From the NCBI RefSeq assembly GCF_042678305.1, contig NZ_JBHUDT010000001.1: a DNA stretch of 64,000 nt; one strand, given 5' to 3'. The translations under genes and the position numbers were made by a program. Positions 1 to 8,453 of the stretch are shown here, in pieces (position 1 is the first letter of the stretch; every line of letters begins with the position of its first letter). The notes below the pieces were generated by a model, which was given only the letters and a program-made list of their open reading frames with translations, was not told where the DNA came from and did not search any database. The DNA comes from Gelatiniphilus marinus (GTDB taxonomy: Bacteria; Bacteroidota; Bacteroidia; Flavobacteriales; Flavobacteriaceae).

Positions 1-489
1 TTAAACAATAAACCGCAAATTATTTTTGTAACCGGTAAAACCGAATATGCTTTTAAAGCATTTAATTATGATGCCACCGATTACTTGCATAAACCCATTA
101 CCAGAGAACGCTTTAACACCTCTGTTGAAAAAGCCCTGGAGCAACATAAATTAACCCTAGACTTTAACGAAGACGAAGGTGAGCACATTTTTGTAAAAAG
201 CAACCTTAAAAAACGAAAGGTTTATATAAAGGACATTAAATGGATTGAAGCTCTTGGCGATTACGTAAAACTGGTTACCGAAGAAACAAGTTTGGTCGTG
301 CTATCGACTATGAAAGCGTTTGAAGCAGAACTGCCCGAAGGAAAATTTTTAAGAATCCACAAATCTTATATTGTAAATCTTGATAAAATTGACAGATTTA
401 ACAGTAAAAACGTTGAAGTTGGCGCTTACGAGATTCCTTTAAGCAGAAACAAAAAAACACAACTGGTTGATGCTTTAAACAATATTTAA
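1..489 (+). CDS. LytTR-family response regulator, 5' end outside window
   Basis: This is the C-terminal part of a two-component response regulator; the open frame runs in from base 1. The first 35 residues are the end of a CheY-like receiver domain, with the strand IIFVT and the conserved lysine-proline pair (LHKP, about base 88-99). After a linker comes a LytTR DNA-binding domain (about base 190-480), recognisable by IKWIEALGDYVKLV, the LRIHKSYIVNL segment and the closing PLSRNKK. Such regulators bind promoter DNA and are normally paired with a membrane histidine kinase encoded next door, here off the left edge. The target genes cannot be told from the sequence. Confidence 0.93.
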   Translation, partial: LNNKPQIIFVTGKTEYAFKAFNYDATDYLHKPITRERFNTSVEKALEQHKLTLDFNEDEGEHIFVKSNLKKRKVYIKDIKWIEALGDYVKLVTEETSLVVLSTMKAFEAELPEGKFLRIHKSYIVNLDKIDRFNSKNVEVGAYEIPLSRNKKTQLVDALNNI

Positions 490-623
490 AGTTTTTTTAG
501 TAAAACTGAGCTTGCTTGTACTTATTTTTTGTTAGTAGTTATGTTTATCTCAAAACATATTGAAAACCCTACAGGGATATTGTTAAACTAAAAATTTTAA
601 ATAGTACTGAAAATTAAGTTTCA

Positions 624-3074
624 CTAATAATTATCGACATTTAAAATAACTTTAACCGACCGAAAACCCTTTATACTGAAGAAGCTGTTATTAATTTTAA
701 TAATAGCTTCTTTTGTTTTGCCCAAGTGTTGTTGCTTAGGTATCTTTACCAAGATATTTTTATAGAACTGGTTTCTAATTCTGCCTATGGGTGGCGACTC
801 AGGCCCCAAAACATTAACCGTAAACACTTGCCGTAACGATTTAGCAAACCAAATCGAGGCATCATCTACCCGCTTGTAATCTTTGTGTTTTAAGGTTATT
901 TTTATTTGTTTGTAAATGGGCGGGTATTTATAATTATACCTATCGTTCATTTGCTCGTTAAACATCTCAATATAATTACTGGTAGATACTTGTTGCAATA
1001 TATTGTGATATGGATTGTACGTTTGAATTAACACTTTACCCCTTTCTTCCGTTCGTCCTGCCCTACCCGAAACCTGTAACATAAGTTGAAAACTGCGTTC
1101 GTGCGCTCTAAAATCAGGAAAATTTAACATATTATCGGCATTCATAATCCCTACCAACTTCACGTTTCTAAAATCCAAGCCTTTGGTTAGCATTTGTGTG
1201 CCCACCAAAATATCAATCTCTTGCTGCTCTAAAGCGGTAATTATTTTTTCGTAGCCGTATTTTCCGCGCGTCGTGTCTAAATCCATTCGTGCCACTTTAT
1301 AATCTGGAAATAGCAGTTTTACTTCTTCTTCTATTTGCTCGGTACCAAAACCTTTATTATCTAAATCTTGACTTCCGCATGCCATACAATCCTGCAACAT
1401 TGCCGAATTGTACCCACAATAATGACAACGCAATTGGTTACGGTATTGATGATACGTTAAACTTACATCGCAATTGGGGCATTGTGGCGAATGCCCGCAG
1501 GTTTTACATTCTATAATAGGCGAAAACCCGCGTCGGTTTTGAAACAATATTATTTGGTGCCCCGCTTTTAAGGTTTCGGTCATTTCCTCAAGCAATCTGT
1601 CGCTAAAATGCCCTTTCATCCGTTTCTTTTTCAGCTTTTCCTTTATATCGACCAACTCAATATCGGGCATCAATACATCATTAAATCTATGCATTAATTC
1701 CACAAAACCATACTTATTTTGTTTCGCATTAAAATAACTTTCCAAACTCGGTGTGGCCGAACCCAAAAGCACTTTAGCATTATGCATATTTCCTAAAACA
1801 ACAGCAGTATCGCGCGCATGGTAACGCGGTGCGGGGTCGAATTGTTTGAATGATTGTTCGTGCTCTTCGTCAACCACTATTAATCCTAAATTATCAAAGG
1901 GTAAAAAAACAGATGAGCGCGCGCCTAAAACGATTTGCGCTTTCGCGGAATTTTGCAACACGTTATTCCAAACCTCAACACGTTCGTGCGATGAGTATTT
2001 TGAATGAAAAACAGCGACTTGCTCGCCAAAATAATTTTGCAATCGCGTTACCAATTGTGTGGTTAAGGCAATTTCGGGCAACAAATACAAGACTTGTTTT
2101 CCGGTGTTTATTGCGTCTTCAATCAGTTTTACATATACTTCGGTTTTTCCAGAAGATGTTACACCGTGTAATAATGTAACTGAATGGTTTTCAAAAGATT
2201 TTTTTATTTCGCTTAAAGCCGATTTTTGATGGTTGTTAAGGTTTTTTGTAGCTTCGTTGTCATCACCAGAATACTGCACACGATCGGTTTGAATATGATA
2301 TTCTTCTAGAATACCTTTGTTAATCAAAGCTTTAATTATTGATACAGAAGCATCACTTTCATTTGACAAATCTGAAACTTTTACAGGTTTTTTTGTTTTT
2401 GCTGAAACAGAAAACAGTGTCATTACAACATCGCGCTGTTTTGGTGCTCGATTTAAATCTTCTAATAATTTTTGCAATGCGTTTTCAGAAGAAAAGTTTG
2501 CATGCAATTTTACATAACGCACCAATTTAGGTTTATACTTTTCGTAAACTTCTTCTTCAACAGTTATCGCTTCTTTTTCAATTAACCTCTTAATTACTGG
2601 CAATACATTCTTCTTATCTAAAATATTTGAAATGTCATGGATTTTTAACGAAGATTGGTGGTGCAAGGCTTCGTAAACCAAAAACTCATCGTCTTTTAAA
2701 TCAGACTCATCAACCGTTTTTTTGTTTTTAGTAATTACGGTTTCGCTTTCTAAAATAAAAGCACTTGGTAATGCGGCGCGCATAACATCGCCCATTGTAC
2801 ACATGTAATAATTAGAAATCCATTGCCAAAGTTGCAATTGTTTTTGGTTTACAATTGGTGTGTCATCTAAAATTTGATGAATGTCTTTTGCCTGGTAAGC
2901 CGTTGGTGCTTGGTTATGAATTTTAGCAACAATACCCGTATATATTTTCGATTTCCCGAAAGGTACGGCAACACGCATGCCTGCTTTTAAAAAACGAGAT
3001 TCAGAGGTGGTAATGCTATATGTAAATAGCTTTTGTAAGGGAATGGGAATAATTACATCGATAAAATACGGCAT
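624..3074 (-). CDS. priA: Primosomal protein N' (PriA helicase)
   Basis: Superfamily 2 DNA helicase that reloads the replisome at stalled forks. The 816-residue length is normal for Bacteroidota PriA. Visible motifs are the N-terminal 3' DNA-binding domain (YFIDVIIPIPL), Walker A GVTSSGKTEVY near residue 303, the DEEH Walker B box near residue 401, and the eight-cysteine zinc region at about residues 520-565 (CKTCG, CPNC, CHYCG, CMACG). Motifs V and VI follow (GTQMLTKGLDF, QVSGRAGR). It ends a short minus-strand unit, starting three bases after the stop of the YihY-type gene, so the two are probably cotranscribed. Confidence 0.97.
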   Translation of the reverse strand: MPYFIDVIIPIPLQKLFTYSITTSESRFLKAGMRVAVPFGKSKIYTGIVAKIHNQAPTAYQAKDIHQILDDTPIVNQKQLQLWQWISNYYMCTMGDVMRAALPSAFILESETVITKNKKTVDESDLKDDEFLVYEALHHQSSLKIHDISNILDKKNVLPVIKRLIEKEAITVEEEVYEKYKPKLVRYVKLHANFSSENALQKLLEDLNRAPKQRDVVMTLFSVSAKTKKPVKVSDLSNESDASVSIIKALINKGILEEYHIQTDRVQYSGDDNEATKNLNNHQKSALSEIKKSFENHSVTLLHGVTSSGKTEVYVKLIEDAINTGKQVLYLLPEIALTTQLVTRLQNYFGEQVAVFHSKYSSHERVEVWNNVLQNSAKAQIVLGARSSVFLPFDNLGLIVVDEEHEQSFKQFDPAPRYHARDTAVVLGNMHNAKVLLGSATPSLESYFNAKQNKYGFVELMHRFNDVLMPDIELVDIKEKLKKKRMKGHFSDRLLEEMTETLKAGHQIILFQNRRGFSPIIECKTCGHSPQCPNCDVSLTYHQYRNQLRCHYCGYNSAMLQDCMACGSQDLDNKGFGTEQIEEEVKLLFPDYKVARMDLDTTRGKYGYEKIITALEQQEIDILVGTQMLTKGLDFRNVKLVGIMNADNMLNFPDFRAHERSFQLMLQVSGRAGRTEERGKVLIQTYNPYHNILQQVSTSNYIEMFNEQMNDRYNYKYPPIYKQIKITLKHKDYKRVDDASIWFAKSLRQVFTVNVLGPESPPIGRIRNQFYKNILVKIPKQQHLGKTKEAIIKINNSFFSIKGFRSVKVILNVDNY

Positions 3075-3077
3075 ATG

Positions 3078-4019
3078 CTAACATTGTTTTCGAAGTTTGT
3101 TCAAAGATGCGTTTAATTCGTAACCAAGCAATAAAATATTTGCATTTAGCCACAAATAAAACAGCAGGATTAGCAGTGCGCCAATAGATCCGTAAAGCTT
3201 ATTGTATTGCCCAAAATTATCAATATAAAGTCCGAAAAGATAAGACGATACAATAATAAGTATGGTAGTAAATAATGCACCAACAGAGAAAAACTTAGAC
3301 TGTTTTCCTTCTTTGGTTCCAAAATAATACAAAGTTGCCGTTGCAATATATACCATAATTACAAAAAAGGCATATTTTGAGAATAATATCCATGCAATTC
3401 CAGAATCGGATTCGTCGATAAGCTCTCCACTAATACCTTCGTACAAAGGCGTTATTACATAAATTTGAAAATAGCCAAAAACGCCAACGGTAATTATAAG
3501 TAATAAAGCTAAAATAATAGCAACTCCCAATGCGTATAACCATTGCTTAAATACGTTACGCGTTAATTGTTTGTGATAAGAATGCTCGAACCCTGAAAAT
3601 ACGGCATTAACACCATTTGTCATTAATACAATTGATAAAATAAAAATTGAAGATAACAAACTCCCTTGGCTGCTTGTGCTAATATTATTAAAAATGTTAT
3701 CGTTAAAAAATTCTGAAGTTTGAGGGGGCAAAAATGAATCTAAAAATATTAAAAATTCTGTCTGAAAGTTTTCGAATGGCAAAACAGGGATTACAATTAT
3801 TATAAATAATAAAAACGGAAAAATTGCTGTAAAAAAACTAAAGGCAATGGCACTTGCTCTAGTTGTTAATGCGCCTTCAACAATGCCAATAACATACATT
3901 TCCAAAAGATTGTAAACAGAAAGCCCTTCAAACCCTGGTAATTTAATTTTCTTAAAAAAACGAACTATTATATTAATTACAGGGATTTTATCTAGTTTGT
4001 CTTCAATGGATTTGCTCAC
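3078..4019 (-). CDS. YihY/BrkB family inner-membrane protein
   Basis: Integral membrane protein of the YihY/BrkB (old name RNase BN-like) family, 313 residues, with about six hydrophobic segments and the family hallmark region TTRASAIAFSFFTAIFPF near residue 52. The later segment YGSIGALLILLFYLWLNANILLLGYELNA is the conserved C-terminal helix pair. The biochemical role of the family is not settled; the RNase name is a historical error. It lies directly upstream of priA with a three-base gap. Family assignment is firm, function unknown. Confidence 0.9.
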   Translation of the reverse strand: MSKSIEDKLDKIPVINIIVRFFKKIKLPGFEGLSVYNLLEMYVIGIVEGALTTRASAIAFSFFTAIFPFLLFIIIVIPVLPFENFQTEFLIFLDSFLPPQTSEFFNDNIFNNISTSSQGSLLSSIFILSIVLMTNGVNAVFSGFEHSYHKQLTRNVFKQWLYALGVAIILALLLIITVGVFGYFQIYVITPLYEGISGELIDESDSGIAWILFSKYAFFVIMVYIATATLYYFGTKEGKQSKFFSVGALFTTILIIVSSYLFGLYIDNFGQYNKLYGSIGALLILLFYLWLNANILLLGYELNASLNKLRKQC

Positions 4020-4187
4020 CGTATTGTTGTTTAATCTTTGTTAAGGGTTAATAGGCGGTCTTGGTGCGGTTTTAATCTATTAAAGTCTGTGCTTGTTAAA
4101 ACCGGTTTTGATTACCAGCAGGTTACCAATACTAAAAAACTTGCCTAAACTGTATATTTACGGCCTGTTTTACAACCGCTAAACCCT

Positions 4188-5048
4188 CTATTTAATAGCC
4201 TTTAAACTTAAATCCATATTGTGTACAGCGTGCGTTAAAGCGCCACAGGATATGTAGTTTACACCACATTCGGCATAATGCCTAACGGTAGCTTCGTTAA
4301 TGTTTCCAGAAGATTCGGTTAAGCAGGTGTTGCCTATCATTTTTACGGCTTTCCTGGTGTCTTCGTAATCAAAATTATCGAGCAGAATTCTGTAAATACC
4401 ATCGTTTTCCAATATTTCCTTAACTTCAAAAAGGTTTCTTGCTTCAACCATAATTTCCAGATCCTTGCCGGTTTCGTTAAGGTAATCTTTGGTCATTTCA
4501 ATAGCTTTTGTAATTCCTCCGGCAAAGTCTATGTGGTTGTCTTTTAGCATAATCATATCGTACAAAGCAAACCTGTGGTTTTCGCCACCACCTAATTTCA
4601 CAGCCCATTTTTCCAGTACGCGAATCCCGGGGGTGGTTTTTCGGGTATCTAGAATCTTGGTGTTGGTACCTTCTAACAAATCTACAAATGTTCTGGTTTT
4701 GGTGGCAATAGCACTCATGCGTTGCATGGCGTTTAAAACGGTGCGTTCGGCTTTTAAAATAGATTGCGATGAGCCTTCAACATACATTACAATATCGCCA
4801 AAGGTAACCGGTGTGCCATCTTCAATACGCACATCCAGTTTTAAATTTTTATCAACGTACGCAAATACTTTTTTTGCGAAATTAACACCTCCAATAACAC
4901 CCTTGTCTTTTACCAAGAGTTTTGCTTTTCCTTTGGCATTGGGTGGAATGCAAGCTAGAGAACTGTGGTCTCCGTCGCCAACATCTTCTCTTATGGCATT
5001 AGAAATTATGTATTTTAATTCGGTATCAAATTGCTCTTGTGTAATCAT
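4188..5048 (-). CDS. nadC: Nicotinate-nucleotide pyrophosphorylase (quinolinate phosphoribosyltransferase)
   Basis: Converts quinolinate and PRPP to nicotinate mononucleotide, CO2 and pyrophosphate in de novo NAD synthesis. The 286-residue protein has the expected two-domain layout: N-terminal alpha/beta sandwich (DVGDGDHSS near residue 22) and a barrel with the substrate-binding DTRKTTPGIR motif near residue 135, KLGGGENHR and the KDNHI motif. The product end reads SSGNINEATVRHYAECGVNYISCGAL, typical of the family. No nadA or nadB is in the window. The start is an ATG; no promoter box was identified upstream. Confidence 0.97.
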   Translation of the reverse strand: MITQEQFDTELKYIISNAIREDVGDGDHSSLACIPPNAKGKAKLLVKDKGVIGGVNFAKKVFAYVDKNLKLDVRIEDGTPVTFGDIVMYVEGSSQSILKAERTVLNAMQRMSAIATKTRTFVDLLEGTNTKILDTRKTTPGIRVLEKWAVKLGGGENHRFALYDMIMLKDNHIDFAGGITKAIEMTKDYLNETGKDLEIMVEARNLFEVKEILENDGIYRILLDNFDYEDTRKAVKMIGNTCLTESSGNINEATVRHYAECGVNYISCGALTHAVHNMDLSLKAIK

Positions 5049-5168
5049 GTTTTAAAATTGTTTCTGCTAAAATAATAAAATGAAAAGTAAAAATTTAAAA
5101 AAACAAATTCCAAATTTTTAAAAAACCGGTATTAATGCCCAAGGTATAGAATTTTAAAGCAAAACATG

Positions 5169-5176
5169 TAATTTTG
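5169..5176 (+). promoter_or_regulatory. -7 promoter box of rlmH (TAATTTTG)
   Basis: The sequence fits the Bacteroidota -7 consensus TAnnTTTG and ends four bases before the rlmH ATG at 5181. Transcription would be expected to begin within a few bases of the start codon, so the mRNA is probably leaderless or nearly so. No clear -33 TTG was found. Confidence 0.55.
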
Positions 5177-5180
5177 TTGC

Positions 5181-5654
5181 ATGACCATAAAACTACTTGC
5201 TATAGGCAAAACCGACAATGCAGCACTGCAAGCGTTAATTAACGATTACAGCAAACGACTTGGGTTTTACATTAAATTTAACTTAGAGCTTATCCCAGAT
5301 ATTAAAAACTCTAAAAACCTTAGTGAAGCCCAACAAAAACAGAAAGAAGGCGAACTTATTTTAGCAAAACTAAAAGCCACAGATGTTTTAATTGTTTTAG
5401 ATGAAAAGGGCAAAGCATTCGATTCTGTTGATTTTTCGAATTATTTGCAGAAGCACATGAATTCTGGCATCAAACAGCTTGTTTTTGTTATTGGAGGACC
5501 TTACGGTTTTTCTGAAGCTGTTTACAAAAAAGCGAATGGGAAAATATCGTTATCTAAAATGACATTTTCCCATCAAATGATTCGCTTGTTTTTTATTGAG
5601 CAACTCTACAGGGGCTTTACTATTTTAAGAAACGAGCCTTATCATCATAGGTAA
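5181..5654 (+). CDS. rlmH: 23S rRNA pseudouridine-1915 N3-methyltransferase RlmH
   Basis: SPOUT-fold methyltransferase acting on pseudouridine 1915 in helix 69 of 23S rRNA of assembled ribosomes. The 157-residue length is exact for the family. The SAM-binding trefoil-knot motifs are visible: LIVLDEKGK near residue 73, FVIGGPYGF near residue 100, and the C-terminal LSKMTFSHQMIRLFFIEQLYR followed by the terminal NEPYHH. The ATG at 5181 is four bases after a promoter box, indicating a leaderless transcript. It is a single gene, convergent with the hibernation-factor gene. Confidence 0.97.
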   Translation: MTIKLLAIGKTDNAALQALINDYSKRLGFYIKFNLELIPDIKNSKNLSEAQQKQKEGELILAKLKATDVLIVLDEKGKAFDSVDFSNYLQKHMNSGIKQLVFVIGGPYGFSEAVYKKANGKISLSKMTFSHQMIRLFFIEQLYRGFTILRNEPYHHR

Positions 5655-5686
5655 TTGTGAATTCAAAATTTAGAATTCCGAATTTA

Positions 5687-5992
5687 TTAATGCGTTTTAT
5701 AAACTTCTTTGCGCTTTTTAAGTTGGCGCTCTAAATCGCTTATGGTTTCTCTTACAGAAACCTCGAAATTATGCTCATTTGAAGTGGCAAAAATACGTGG
5801 CCCGGGCAAACTTAGCTCGATATTACAGATTTTACCTAAATCGTGCGCTTTGTCATCTTGTTTAAAATACACTTTGGCACTTATTAAAAAATCGTATCTA
5901 TTAAATAATTTTTGTAGTTTTTCTTCTGTGAAAGCCGATAGGGTTTCACTTACATCTACATCTACATACTGAAAGTTAACTGTCATAGTCAT
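5687..5992 (-). CDS. hpf: Short ribosome hibernation-promoting factor (HPF/YfiA family)
   Basis: Small ribosome-associated protein of 101 residues that binds in the 30S decoding region and stabilises inactive ribosomes under stress. The family core is clear: VDVSETLSAFTEEKLQKL near residue 12 and the later ELSLPGPRIFATSNEHNFEVSVRETI, then a basic tail (LERQLKKRKEVYK). It lacks the C-terminal dimerisation extension of long HPF, so it corresponds to the short form. A good TAAATTTG promoter box lies at 6010-6017. It is convergent with rlmH, also a ribosome-linked gene. Confidence 0.9.
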   Translation of the reverse strand: MTMTVNFQYVDVDVSETLSAFTEEKLQKLFNRYDFLISAKVYFKQDDKAHDLGKICNIELSLPGPRIFATSNEHNFEVSVRETISDLERQLKKRKEVYKTH

Positions 5993-6009
5993 TGGTTTTA
6001 ATGTTCATT

Positions 6010-6017
6010 CAAATTTA
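6010..6017 (-). promoter_or_regulatory. -7 promoter box of the hibernation-factor gene
   Basis: Read on the minus strand this is TAAATTTG, matching TAnnTTTG, about 18 bases before the start codon of the hibernation-factor gene. No distinct -33 element was found. Confidence 0.5.
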
Positions 6018-6077
6018 AAAAAGATTTTAGTTTATAAATGTGATATTTATCATAATAAAATGATAAAAAATGCGGTA

Positions 6078-7721
6078 TCATTCAAAAATCACTTTTTCGC
6101 TCATTTCAAACCAAGATGCATAAAAGGGTTGGTGGATTTTTTCTATACTATTGCGTTTTACCTTAAATGATGGTGTAATTAAATTGTTATCAACTGTCCA
6201 ATCTTCTTTCATAACAATTACTTTTTCAATTTTTTCGTGTTTTTCTAAACTGGGGTTTGCGGTTCTTAAGGTTTCAATCAATAAATTAGATAGAATGTGC
6301 TTGGATTTTGCCCTACCAAGATCTGATAAGGTAACCAAAGCAATAGGCTGCGGAATACCGGTACCAACTACGCATATTTGCTCGATAGCTGGGTTTTTAG
6401 ATAACAACAATTCAATATGCGAAGGCGAAATATACTTGCCTTTATCGGTTTTAAACTCATCTTTTGCACGACCCGTAATGGTTAAATACCCATCGTGGTC
6501 GTACTCGCCCTTGTCGCCGGTTTTAAAATAGCCTGCATCGTCGAAAACGCTGGCCGTTAGCTCTGGTGCTTTGTAATAGCCTGTCATTAAACAATTGTTT
6601 TTTATTAAAATCTCGCCTTGCGATGAAAACTTCACTTTAACGGTTTCCAGAGCCTTTCCAACAGTTCCTATTTTATTAACTCCCGGTCTTGTGGCATGCG
6701 AAATAATACAGTCTTCGGTCATGCCGTAAACCTGAAAAATCTCTATGTCTATTTTTTTAAACCAATGTATTAAGCTCGCCGATAATGGAGCTGCTCCAGA
6801 AACAATAAACGTTGCCGCTTTAAGGCCTAATTTTTTCTTTAGTTTGTTTTTAACCAAAAGGTTTACAAAAGGGATGTTTAATAAGATGGTTAATTTTTTC
6901 TGCGGAAGGTTCTCCAAGATTTTTTCTTGAAACTTGGCCCAAATTCGGGGTACTGCAAAAAACAAATGCGGCTGGCAAGCCTCTAAATCTGAAGCAAAGG
7001 TTTCCAAGGATTCCGGAAAAGAGAATTCTGCGCCAATAACAATACCGTGGGCACCAATACCTACCCGTTCGGCAACGTGGGCCAATGGCAAATACGAAAA
7101 CAAACGTGGTGTCTCAGGCAACTTAATAACAGATTTAATTACCTGCATGCTTTCCATTATATTACCAACAGTATGCATAACGCCTTTTGGCATGCCCGTT
7201 GTGCCAGATGTGTATATAATGGTATGCAATTGGTTGGCATTAATGGTTGGCAGGCTTGCCAAAGGGTTTTGGGTTTTTACTATATCTTCCCATAAATCGC
7301 CTTCACCCTCACCAAAAAGCGATATACTTATTTTGTGAATATTGGGAATCCCAGATTTTTGTGACTCGTAATCGTCCAACTTCCCTATTATGATAGCTTT
7401 AGATTCGCTATGCTCTAAAATCTGACGGATAGATGTCGCGTTTAAAGTAGGGTAAATAGGAATGGAAACACAGTCTGCCATCATAATTGCCAAATCAGAC
7501 AACAACCAATGGGCACAGTTTTTTGAGAGCAAAGCAATAGGGCTACGCTCTGGCAAATTATACGATTTTAGTTTGGAAGCGATTTTGCAAACCTCGTCTT
7601 TAGCTTCCTTAAAAGTATAGGTTAAAACCTTTCCGTTAACGGGCTGCTTTAAAAAAATACGATTTGGTGTTTTGTTTGCCCAATGCAAAAAGGCTTCGAG
7701 GGGCGATTTGAATATTGTCAT
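6078..7721 (-). CDS. AMP-binding long-chain fatty acid-CoA ligase-like enzyme
   Basis: ANL-superfamily adenylating enzyme that activates a carboxylic acid, most likely a fatty acid, to an acyl-AMP and then acyl-CoA. At 547 residues it is slightly short for a long-chain ligase. It has the P-loop-like IIYTSGTTGMPKGVMHT near residue 165, SYLPLAHVAER typical of long-chain ligases, the A5 motif VYGMTED near residue 333, the A7 motif TGDKGEYDHDGYLTITGR and the A8/A10 hinge lysine region (FKTDKGKYISP). It stands alone on the minus strand, divergent from rdgB. Exact chain-length preference cannot be read. Confidence 0.9.
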   Translation of the reverse strand: MTIFKSPLEAFLHWANKTPNRIFLKQPVNGKVLTYTFKEAKDEVCKIASKLKSYNLPERSPIALLSKNCAHWLLSDLAIMMADCVSIPIYPTLNATSIRQILEHSESKAIIIGKLDDYESQKSGIPNIHKISISLFGEGEGDLWEDIVKTQNPLASLPTINANQLHTIIYTSGTTGMPKGVMHTVGNIMESMQVIKSVIKLPETPRLFSYLPLAHVAERVGIGAHGIVIGAEFSFPESLETFASDLEACQPHLFFAVPRIWAKFQEKILENLPQKKLTILLNIPFVNLLVKNKLKKKLGLKAATFIVSGAAPLSASLIHWFKKIDIEIFQVYGMTEDCIISHATRPGVNKIGTVGKALETVKVKFSSQGEILIKNNCLMTGYYKAPELTASVFDDAGYFKTGDKGEYDHDGYLTITGRAKDEFKTDKGKYISPSHIELLLSKNPAIEQICVVGTGIPQPIALVTLSDLGRAKSKHILSNLLIETLRTANPSLEKHEKIEKVIVMKEDWTVDNNLITPSFKVKRNSIEKIHQPFYASWFEMSEKVIFE

Positions 7722-7775
7722 ATAAATTTTGGTTAGATTTTAAAGATATGAAAAAGCTATAAACCTAAATTAGTT

Positions 7776-7783
7776 TACTTTTG
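7776..7783 (+). promoter_or_regulatory. -7 promoter box of rdgB (TACTTTTG)
   Basis: Matches TAnnTTTG and lies 26 bases before the rdgB ATG in the divergent gap between the acyl-CoA ligase gene and rdgB. No convincing -33 element was seen. Confidence 0.45.
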
Positions 7784-7809
7784 ATTATTAATTATTTACA
7801 CCAACATTT

Positions 7810-8382
7810 ATGCAACTCGTTTTCGCAACAAACAACTTAAATAAATTAAAAGAAGTTCAAGCTTTAATACCGGCGCACATTAAACTTTTAAGCTTAAAGG
7901 ATATTGGCTGTTTTGAGGAAGTGCCCGAAAACCAAAACACCATTGAAGGCAATGCCAAACAAAAAGCCACTTACATAAAACAACATTATGGTTACAATTG
8001 TTTTGCAGACGATACGGGCTTAGAGGTAGATGCCCTAAATGGTGCTCCCGGAGTATATTCGGCCCGATACGCTGGCGAGCAACGAAATGCCAACGACAAT
8101 ACCAACAAATTACTAAACGAGCTAAACCAGACAAAAAACCGAAGCGCCCAATTTAAAACCGTTATCTCTTTACAGCTAAATAACAAACAGCACACGTTTA
8201 CCGGTATTTGCAAAGGCGAAATAACACATACCAAACAGGGCGAAAAAGGATTTGGCTACGACCCCGTTTTTAAACCCAACGGCTATAGTGAAACATTTGC
8301 CCAAATGGACCTAAACCTAAAGAACCGCATCGGGCATCGTGGAAAAGCCATAAAATTACTAGTAAATTATTTAAATTCGTAA
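7810..8382 (+). CDS. rdgB: Non-canonical purine NTP pyrophosphatase (RdgB/HAM1)
   Basis: Housecleaning enzyme that hydrolyses dITP, ITP and XTP to the monophosphate, preventing their entry into nucleic acids. The 190-residue protein shows the family signatures in order: FATNNLNKLKEV at the N-terminus, the catalytic FADDTGLEVDALNGAPGVYSARYAG split into its usual two halves around residue 65, GFGYDPVF near residue 150, and the closing NRIGHRGKA. It is followed 71 bases later by the RelA/SpoT gene on the same strand, so nucleotide-pool functions are grouped here. Confidence 0.97.
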   Translation: MQLVFATNNLNKLKEVQALIPAHIKLLSLKDIGCFEEVPENQNTIEGNAKQKATYIKQHYGYNCFADDTGLEVDALNGAPGVYSARYAGEQRNANDNTNKLLNELNQTKNRSAQFKTVISLQLNNKQHTFTGICKGEITHTKQGEKGFGYDPVFKPNGYSETFAQMDLNLKNRIGHRGKAIKLLVNYLNS

Positions 8383-8453
8383 AAGTTAAAAGTTCTGCTA
8401 TAAAAATTTAAAATCTTGTTGTTTGTTAATTTTCTTTATGCTATTTTTAAGTT

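Noticed and set aside
4489..5055. A 188-codon plus-strand open frame opposite nadC
   Set aside because: It lies fully antisense to nadC, has biased composition and no family motif; it is a shadow of the real gene.
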